A stretch of DNA of 8,275 nucleotides from Christensenellaceae bacterium. Its GTDB lineage: Bacteria > Bacillota > Clostridia > Christensenellales > UBA1750. The notes below the pieces were generated by a model. That model did not search any database. It saw only the letters and a program-made list of their open reading frames with translations, and had not been told where the DNA came from. Position numbers and translations under genes: made by a program. Of the stretch, positions 1-4,503 are shown piece by piece. The first letter of the stretch is position 1. Each line of letters opens with the position of its first letter. Location: contig JAITTC010000121.1 in assembly GCA_031287285.1 (NCBI GenBank), positions 1 to 8,275 on the forward strand. Reading direction: 5' to 3'.

Positions 1-702
1 GCGCTTGGCCGCGCGGCCAGAAACGCGGCCAGCCTTAAGATTCGCCAGCCGCTTTCAAAGCTCTATTTAAAGGGCGCGGAGGGCTTGAGCGATGAGATGG
101 CGGCCCTGGTGCTCGAGGAGCTGAACGTCAAGCAAATGGAGCTTACGGAGGATACCCGCGCCTTCACGAGCTACGCGCTGAAGCCCCAAATGCGCACGCT
201 GGGCCCGAAATACGGCAAGCTCTTGGGGGCGATCGGGCAGTTTCTGCAGCAGGCAGACGGCAACGCGGCCGTCGATGCGCTGAACGAAGCCGGCCGCTAT
301 GCCTTCACGCTAAATGGCACGCAAATCGAGCTTTCGCGCGAGGACCTGCTGATCTCCCCGGCGCAAAAGCCAGGGTTTGTGGCCGAAAGCGAGGGCGGGA
401 TGACCGTGGTGCTCGACGCGAACCTGTCGCCGGAGCTCATCGCGGAAGGCTATGTGCGCGAGGTGGTTTCCAAGGTGCAGACCATGCGCAAGGAGGCGGG
501 CTTTGAGGTAATCGATCGCGTGTTGGTCTACTTCAGCGGGCTGGACGCAGGGCTTTTGGCCGCGCTGCGGGCGGGCGAGAGCTCCATCGCGCAGGATGTG
601 CTGGCAAGCGCCCTCCTGTTCGAGGAGGCGCCCGGCGACGCCTACAAAAAGGATTGGGACATCAACGGCAAGGCGGCGACCATCGCCGTGAAGAAGGCCT
701 GA
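1..702 (+). CDS. ileS: Isoleucyl-tRNA synthetase, C-terminal part (5' end outside window)
   Basis: This is the last 233 residues of the enzyme that charges tRNA-Ile with isoleucine in the cytoplasm. The frame is open from base 1, so the TTG at 85 is internal and not a start. The first residues (GRAARNAASLKIRQPLSKLY) match the region after the anticodon-binding helical domain of IleS. Further on, NLSPELIAEGYVREVVSKVQ and MRKEAGFEVIDRV are typical of the C-terminal extension (DUF5915) of type 2, eukaryote-like bacterial IleS. No C-terminal CxxC zinc motif is present, unlike type 1 enzymes such as that of Bacillus subtilis. The catalytic HIGH and KMSKS motifs would lie upstream of the window. 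The stop is 4 bases before the next gene, so the two are probably cotranscribed. Assignment to IleS is firm; the type 2 assignment is an inference from the tail only. Confidence 0.95.
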   Translation, partial: ALGRAARNAASLKIRQPLSKLYLKGAEGLSDEMAALVLEELNVKQMELTEDTRAFTSYALKPQMRTLGPKYGKLLGAIGQFLQQADGNAAVDALNEAGRYAFTLNGTQIELSREDLLISPAQKPGFVAESEGGMTVVLDANLSPELIAEGYVREVVSKVQTMRKEAGFEVIDRVLVYFSGLDAGLLAALRAGESSIAQDVLASALLFEEAPGDAYKKDWDINGKAATIAVKKA

Positions 703-706
703 GCCC

Positions 707-1564
707 ATGTTTTTGGCGGATGGCTGGAAGGACTATGCCGTGCTCGACGCGGGCGGCGGCGAAAAGCTCGAGCGCTGGGGCGAGGTGCTGCTCTGCAGGC
801 CCGATCCGCAAGTGATTTGGCCCAAAAGCCGGCCGGAGCTTTGGCAAAAAGCGCAGGCGCGCTATGCCCGCAGCCAAAGCGGCGGGGGAGCCTGGGAGTT
901 TTTGCAAAAAACGCCCGAAAGCTGGCCGATCGGCTATGGCGAGCTCCGCTTTTTGGTGAGGCCCACGGGCTTTAAGCACACCGGCCTCTTCCCCGAGCAG
1001 GCCGCCAATTGGGACTGGATGGCTGGGCTGATCCGCGGCGCCGGCCGGCCGGTTCGGGTTTTGAATCTCTTTGCCTACACCGGCGGGGCGACGCTGGCCG
1101 CGCTGGCCGCCGGTGCCAACGTGACGCATCTAGACGCCGCGAAGGGCATGGTCACCTGGGCAAAAGAAAATGCGGCGCTGTCTGGCCTTGGCGAAAAACC
1201 CGCGCGCTTTCTCATCGACGACGCGCTGAAGTTCGTGCTGCGCGAGCAGCGCCGCGGCAGCGTGTACGACGCGATCCTGATGGACCCGCCTTCCTACGGC
1301 CGAGGGCCGGACGGCCAGGTCTGGAAGCTCGAAACCGAGATCTTTGGCCTTTTGCAGGAATGCGTCAAGGTCATGAGTGGTAGGCCGCTGTTCTTCCTCC
1401 TCAATGCCTACACGACCGGCCTGCAGCCCGCCGTGCTGCAAAACCTCGTCGAAAAGACCGTCGGCGCGCGCTTTGGCGGGCAGGTCGCGGCCGAGGAGCT
1501 CTGCCTGCCGGTGATGAGCGGCGGCGTGCTGCCCTGCGGGGCCTCGGGGCGCTGGCGCGCATGA
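707..1564 (+). CDS. Class I SAM-dependent methyltransferase, RlmK-like (probable rRNA methyltransferase)
   Basis: A 285-residue Rossmann-fold methyltransferase. Residues 118-137 (VLNLFAYTGGATLAALAAGA) are motif I, the SAM-binding glycine loop. D143 (HLDAAKGMV) is at the end of beta-2 and should contact the SAM ribose. DDALKF (171-176) is the adenine-side motif, and MDPPSYGRG (192-200) is the catalytic DPP[SY] motif of amino-methylating enzymes. GFKHTGLFPEQAANW (88-102) is the conserved lead-in seen in the COG1092 / PF10672 group, which includes the 23S rRNA methyltransferases RlmI and RlmK. The protein lacks the N-terminal PUA domain of RlmI, so the RNA target cannot be named. The ATG at 707 follows AAGAAGG (690-696) at suitable distance and lies 4 bases after the ileS stop; the next gene starts 4 bases after its own stop. 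Methyltransferase function is nearly certain; an rRNA substrate is a family-based inference. Confidence 0.88.
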   Translation: MFLADGWKDYAVLDAGGGEKLERWGEVLLCRPDPQVIWPKSRPELWQKAQARYARSQSGGGAWEFLQKTPESWPIGYGELRFLVRPTGFKHTGLFPEQAANWDWMAGLIRGAGRPVRVLNLFAYTGGATLAALAAGANVTHLDAAKGMVTWAKENAALSGLGEKPARFLIDDALKFVLREQRRGSVYDAILMDPPSYGRGPDGQVWKLETEIFGLLQECVKVMSGRPLFFLLNAYTTGLQPAVLQNLVEKTVGARFGGQVAAEELCLPVMSGGVLPCGASGRWRA

Positions 1565-1568
1565 GAAG

Positions 1569-2228
1569 ATGAAGATCCTCTATGAAGATAACCACTTGCT
1601 CGTGGCGCTGAAGCCCGCGAACATGCCCGTGCAGGCGGATGCCAGTCGCGATCAGGACCTGTTAAGCGAGCTGAAGGGCTACATCAAGCTGAAGTACCAA
1701 AAGCCTGGCGCGGTGTATTTGGGGCTGGTGCATCGGCTTGACAGGCCGGTTGCGGGCCTTGTGGCCTTCGCCAGAACATCAAAGGCTGCGGCCCGGCTTT
1801 CGGCGCAGCTGCAAAGGCACGAAATGGGCCGCGAATACCTCTGCGTGGTGCGGGGCATCGCCCCCAAAGGCGGCAGCGCCGAGCATTACCTTCTAAAGGA
1901 TGAAAAAACCAATACTTCCAGCGTGGTTACGGCCCAGACCCCGGGCGCGAAGCGCGCGGAGCTCGATTTTGAGCGCCTTGGCAGCTGCGACGGGCTGAGC
2001 CTGCTCAGCGTTCGGTTGAAAACCGGGCGCTCGCACCAGATTCGCGTCCAGATGAAGGCCCTGGGCTTCCCCCTTTGGGGCGACAGCCGCTACGGAGGCG
2101 GCAGGCCCGGCGAGCCCATTGCGCTGTACGCCTATCGATTGCGCCTGAAGCACCCGGTGACGGGCGAAGAGCTGCACTTGGAGGCGCCGCCGCCCGAAAG
2201 CTTCCCCTTTTCGAAATTTCAATATTGA
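1569..2228 (+). CDS. RluA-family RNA pseudouridine synthase
   Basis: A 219-residue enzyme that isomerises uridine to pseudouridine in rRNA or tRNA. HRLDRPVAG (55-63) is the RluA-family catalytic motif, with D58 as the nucleophile. LKTGRSHQIRVQM (150-162) and LWGDSRYGG (169-177) are the other family signatures, and the protein ends with the usual LKHPVTGEEL strand region (193-202). There is no N-terminal S4 RNA-binding domain: the protein starts directly with the first catalytic strand (ILYEDNHLLVALKPANMPVQ), as in the short RluA/RluC-like members, so the modified position cannot be predicted. The start is 4 bases after the methyltransferase stop. The only purine-rich stretch (GAGAAG, 1563-1568) touches the ATG, so translation probably depends on coupling to the upstream gene. 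It is the last gene before a strong terminator. Confidence 0.92.
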   Translation: MKILYEDNHLLVALKPANMPVQADASRDQDLLSELKGYIKLKYQKPGAVYLGLVHRLDRPVAGLVAFARTSKAAARLSAQLQRHEMGREYLCVVRGIAPKGGSAEHYLLKDEKTNTSSVVTAQTPGAKRAELDFERLGSCDGLSLLSVRLKTGRSHQIRVQMKALGFPLWGDSRYGGGRPGEPIALYAYRLRLKHPVTGEELHLEAPPPESFPFSKFQY

Positions 2229-2240
2229 GGTTTAAAATTT

Positions 2241-2294
2241 AAAGCGGGCCTGCCTTCCACTAATAGCGCGTGGAAAGGCAGGCCCGCTTTTTTT
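2241..2294 (+). terminator. Strong intrinsic terminator after the ileS-methyltransferase-RluA cluster
   Basis: Left arm 2241-2260 and right arm 2270-2290 pair over about 20 bp. One extra A/T on the right arm is the only bulge, and the loop is about 9 bases. The stem is GC-rich (core GCGGGCCTGCC / GGCAGGCCCGC) and runs into a 7-T tract (2288-2294). It starts 12 bases after the RluA-family stop codon and separates that cluster from spoIVB. Confidence 0.96.
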
Positions 2295-2304
2295 GAGCTC
2301 CTAT

Positions 2305-2378
2305 TTTGAGAATTCCCCCCAAGCGATTTTCCCAGCGAAAACGCCGCGGAGTTGCGCTTCCAAGGAAAGTTTCTCAAA
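2305..2378. repeat. Nested inverted repeats upstream of the spoIVB promoter
   Basis: TTTGAGAA (2305-2312) is exactly complementary to TTCTCAAA (2371-2378). Inside this lies a smaller hairpin, GCG-A-TTTTC / GAAAA-CGC (2323-2344), with one bulged A and a 5-base loop. It has no U-tract and therefore does not look like a terminator. The outer arm ends immediately before the proposed -35 element at 2379, so it could be an operator. The arms are short and 58 bases apart, so chance is also possible. Confidence 0.25.
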
Positions 2379-2408
2379 GAATACGCGGGCACCGCTCCAA
2401 GCACAATA
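2379..2408 (+). promoter_or_regulatory. Predicted sigma-G-type promoter of spoIVB
   Basis: GAATA (2379-2383), an exact 18-base spacer and CACAATA (2402-2408) match the Bacillus sigma-G consensus (GHATR, N18, CATNHTA) with one mismatch, C for T at the third base of the -10 element. Transcription would start near 2415, about 12 bases before the ribosome binding site. In B. subtilis spoIVB is transcribed in the forespore by sigma-F weakly and sigma-G strongly, so the prediction agrees with known control. It is a sequence match only. Confidence 0.55.
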
Positions 2409-2426
2409 AGCGAAGCATAAAGGATT

Positions 2427-2433
2427 GGAGAGG
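2427..2433 (+). promoter_or_regulatory. Ribosome binding site of spoIVB
   Basis: GGAGAGG is a near-consensus Shine-Dalgarno sequence 8 bases upstream of the ATG at 2442. It fixes that codon as the start, ahead of a lysine/arginine-rich N-terminus and a membrane segment. Confidence 0.8.
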
Positions 2434-2441
2434 ATTTTGAG

Positions 2442-3710
2442 ATGGAGCACAGCGGGGAAAGGGCGGCGAAACGACGGAAAAGCTTAAAAAAAGCGCTTGG
2501 CATCGCGCTGGCGGGGCTGCTTACAGCGGTGAATTTTATGCCGTCGGTACAGAGCCTGCGCAATCTGCCCGAAAATATTCGCATATCGACGGGGCAGAGC
2601 CAAAGTTTTTCGTTCGCGCTGCCGGTGGAAGTGAAGGTGGAGCAGGAAAGCGCCGTGGTCAGCCTTTCGGGGGATGAACGGCTGGGCATTCAAGGCGAAA
2701 ATTCGGGCAGCGCGAACCTGACCTTCAGCCTAATGGGGCTGCCGGTCAAGCAGGTGACGGTGAAGGTCGAAAACGAGAGGATCGTGATGCCGGGCGGCGC
2801 CGCGGTGGGCATCGCGATGTATACGGACGGCGTCTTCGTGGTCGATTGCGCCGATGTCTTCCTGCCGGACGGCACGCACAAAAACCCGGCCAAGGAGGCT
2901 GGCCTTCAAAGCGGGGATACCATCACGCGGCTTGGCAGCGAGCAGGTGCGCGGCATGCAAGACCTGCTCTCAATCGTGAAAAACAGCACGAGCAACACCC
3001 TTAAGATCAGCTACACGCGGAACGGCCGCAGCTACGAGGGGCGCATTTCGCCCGTGGTGGATGAAAGCGGCGCGCGGCGCCTGGGGCTTTGGGTGCGCGA
3101 TTCCACGGCGGGCATCGGCACGCTGACCTATTTTGACATGGCAGCCAAGCGCTTTGGCGCGCTGGGCCATGCCATCACCGATGTAGACACCCTGCAGATC
3201 CTGCCAATCAGGGATGGCGACGTCTACCCCTCGAAGATCGTGGATGTGAAAAAGGGCGAAAAGGGCAGCCCGGGCGAGCTGCACGGCGTGTTTTCGGATG
3301 GGCAGCAGAAGATCGGCACGATCAATAAGAACACGGACTATGGCGTGTATGGCAGTCCGCAGGGAGGCTTTGTGAACCCGCTCTACCCGCAGGGGCTGCC
3401 GGTGGGCACGCAGTCCTCGGTGCACCCTGGCAGGGCGACGATCCTGGCGACCATCGACGAGGGCGGCATCCGCGAGTTCGACTGCCAGATCATCCGCGTG
3501 ACGCCGCAGCTCGCGCCCGCGCAGCGCTCGATGGTCATTCAGGTGACGGACCCCGAACTGCTGCAAAAGACCGGCGGCATCGTGCAGGGCATGAGCGGCA
3601 GCCCGATCCTGCAGGATGGGCACCTAATCGGCGCGGTCACCCACGTCTATGTGAACGACCCCACCAGGGGCTACGGGCTGTTTTTAGACTGGATGCTCGA
3701 TATGCAGTGA
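2442..3710 (+). CDS. spoIVB: SpoIVB serine peptidase (stage IV sporulation protein B)
   Basis: A 422-residue PDZ serine peptidase of family S55. In Bacillus it is made in the forespore, secreted into the intermembrane space and cleaves SpoIVFA, which lets SpoIVFB activate pro-sigma-K in the mother cell. A basic N-terminus (RRKSLKK, 11-17) precedes one membrane segment (about 18-36). A PDZ domain spans about 118-203. The catalytic domain carries GIGTLTYFD (224-232), FGALGHAITD (238-247) and GGIVQGMSGSPI (378-389), and ends with AVTHVYVNDPTRGYG (398-412). The triad is H243, D370 and S385. Its spacing (142 residues H to S, 15 residues D to S) equals that of B. subtilis H236/D363/S378. The length is close to the Bacillus protein (about 426). 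It lies just upstream of the spo0A-like gene, the usual order in spore formers. No terminator separates them, so read-through is possible. Confidence 0.97.
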   Translation: MEHSGERAAKRRKSLKKALGIALAGLLTAVNFMPSVQSLRNLPENIRISTGQSQSFSFALPVEVKVEQESAVVSLSGDERLGIQGENSGSANLTFSLMGLPVKQVTVKVENERIVMPGGAAVGIAMYTDGVFVVDCADVFLPDGTHKNPAKEAGLQSGDTITRLGSEQVRGMQDLLSIVKNSTSNTLKISYTRNGRSYEGRISPVVDESGARRLGLWVRDSTAGIGTLTYFDMAAKRFGALGHAITDVDTLQILPIRDGDVYPSKIVDVKKGEKGSPGELHGVFSDGQQKIGTINKNTDYGVYGSPQGGFVNPLYPQGLPVGTQSSVHPGRATILATIDEGGIREFDCQIIRVTPQLAPAQRSMVIQVTDPELLQKTGGIVQGMSGSPILQDGHLIGAVTHVYVNDPTRGYGLFLDWMLDMQ

Positions 3711-3719
3711 TTTTTCGCG

Positions 3720-3749
3720 GAAGGATTCGCGCGAGCCTGCATGGAAATG
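3720..3749 (+). promoter_or_regulatory. Predicted sigma-H-type promoter of the spo0A-like gene
   Basis: GAAGGATTC (3720-3728) matches the sigma-H -35 consensus RNAGGAWWW at 8 of 9 positions. After 12 bases comes ATGGAAATG (3741-3749), which resembles RNNGAATWW with GAAA in place of GAAT. Spacer length fits the Bacillus rule (11-12). B. subtilis spo0A is induced from a sigma-H promoter in the same interval after spoIVB. No clear 0A box (TGTCGAA) was found in the 82-base gap. The small inverted repeat TCGCG / CGCGA (3715-3734) surrounds the -35 element. Confidence 0.5.
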
Positions 3750-3775
3750 TTATGGCTGGGAACGTGAATTGGGGT

Positions 3776-3783
3776 AGGAAGGG
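3776..3783 (+). promoter_or_regulatory. Ribosome binding site of the spo0A-like gene
   Basis: AGGAAGGG lies 9 bases before the ATG at 3793. It supports this start, which places the first receiver strand (DVLIVAR) right at the N-terminus, as in Spo0A. No in-frame start upstream would add the missing acidic residues. Confidence 0.65.
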
Positions 3784-3792
3784 TAAAGCCGC

Positions 3793-4497
3793 ATGGACGT
3801 GTTGATCGTTGCGAGGAACGAGGCGACCTTGAAGGATGTGGAAAAAAGGGTTCTGCTCGGCGGGAACGCGGTGCTGGGCGGGGCGATAGACGAAAGGCAG
3901 GCGCTGCAGCTGATGAGGCGGAGCCTGCCCGATGCCGTGCTCTGCGACGCGCTGCTCCGGGGCACGGACGGCATCGCCTTTCTGCAGAAACTGCGGCAAA
4001 AGGGGCCGCAGCTTCTGCGGCCCCTTCCGGTGCTGAGCGCGCCCTTCCCAAGGCCTGCCGGGCTTTTTGGCGATTTTTTCTTTTGCGGGGGCTGGGATGA
4101 GGCGGTTTTGGCGCTTGAAAGCGCAAAAGAGCGCAAGCCATCGCCCGAAGGGCGGAGGATGATCGAGGAAACCCTCGAAACCCTCGGCTTCGCACCCCAC
4201 ATGCGCGGAACGCTCTATTTGCGGCGCGCCTTGGAGCTCTGCGCCCTCGACGGGCGGCGCCTGCAGAACCTGCGCGATTTGGTTTATGTGCGCCTGGCCG
4301 AGGAGGCTGGCAGCTCTGCGCCCAACGTGGAGCGCGATATTCGCTATGCGATTGAAAGCGCCTGGCGCTATGGCAGGTTAAAGAATTTGGAGGAATTCTT
4401 TGGCTATACCATCTTGCCCGAGCGGGGAAAGCCTACAAACCGGGCCTTTTTGGCCCAGATCACCGACAGGCTCAGGCGGGCCTACCTGAAGGGCTGA
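3793..4497 (+). CDS. spo0A: Spo0A-like sporulation regulator with degenerate receiver domain
   Basis: A 234-residue transcription factor (B. subtilis Spo0A is 267). The C-terminal half (about 121-234) is a clear Spo0A effector domain: LGFAPHMRGTLYLRRALEL (131-149), the recognition-helix region NVERDIRYAIESAWRYG (178-194), LEEFFGYTI (199-207) and GKPTNRAFLAQITDRLR (212-228). It should bind 0A-box DNA. The N-terminal half is a reduced receiver. The canonical acidic pair DD after beta-1 is replaced by A7-R8 (VLIVARNEA). The phospho-acceptor position is kept as D52 (DAVLCDALLRGTDG), and S82 fills the beta-4 Ser/Thr site (VLSAP). Helix 4 is mostly missing (PFPRPAGLFG), and the beta-5 lysine of the K-P motif is lost (FFFCGGWDEA). 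The linker is about 10 residues. Position after spoIVB and a sigma-H-like promoter point to the spo0A locus. It may be the genome's Spo0A or a diverged paralogue; if the receiver is inactive, phosphorelay control would be altered. Confidence 0.88.
   Translation: MDVLIVARNEATLKDVEKRVLLGGNAVLGGAIDERQALQLMRRSLPDAVLCDALLRGTDGIAFLQKLRQKGPQLLRPLPVLSAPFPRPAGLFGDFFFCGGWDEAVLALESAKERKPSPEGRRMIEETLETLGFAPHMRGTLYLRRALELCALDGRRLQNLRDLVYVRLAEEAGSSAPNVERDIRYAIESAWRYGRLKNLEEFFGYTILPERGKPTNRAFLAQITDRLRRAYLKG
4000..4026. repeat. Perfect 12-bp inverted repeat inside the spo0A-like gene
   Basis: AAGGGGCCGCAG (4000-4011), loop CTT, CTGCGGCCCCTT (4015-4026): both arms match without a mismatch. A third copy of CTGCGG at 3991-3996 can pair with the left arm instead, giving two competing hairpins. 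Read on the minus strand the hairpin is followed by a short T run (3998-4001, two of which are in the stem), so it resembles a weak terminator facing the pyrimidine/peptidase operon. On the plus strand there is no U-tract. It encodes the residues just before the degenerate beta-4 region of the receiver. Confidence 0.5.
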
Positions 4498-4503
4498 CGG
4501 CCG

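Noticed and set aside
6..19. 14-base palindrome TGGCCGCGCGGCCA
   Set aside because: It lies in the conserved GRAAR coding stretch of ileS and is explained by GC-rich codons for Gly, Arg and Ala.
2241..2294. CRISPR or mobile-element repeat at the long inverted repeat
   Set aside because: A single hairpin with a U-tract right after a stop codon is an intrinsic terminator. No direct repeats, transposase or target duplications are present in the window.
2970..3623. 217-codon open frame on the minus strand opposite spoIVB
   Set aside because: It lies wholly within the catalytic part of spoIVB, its composition (His/Arg/Ala/Asp-rich) is that of an antisense shadow in GC-rich DNA, and no ribosome binding site or domain was recognised.
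3637..4202. Overlapping minus-strand open frames opposite the spo0A-like gene
   Set aside because: Three frames are open together, their products are low-complexity Arg/Pro/Ser-rich and none has a family motif. They follow from GC-rich codon bias in the plus-strand gene.
4442..4456. Small hairpin GGGCC-TTTTT-GGCCC near the end of the spo0A-like gene as a terminator
   Set aside because: Only a 5-bp stem and no U-tract on either strand.
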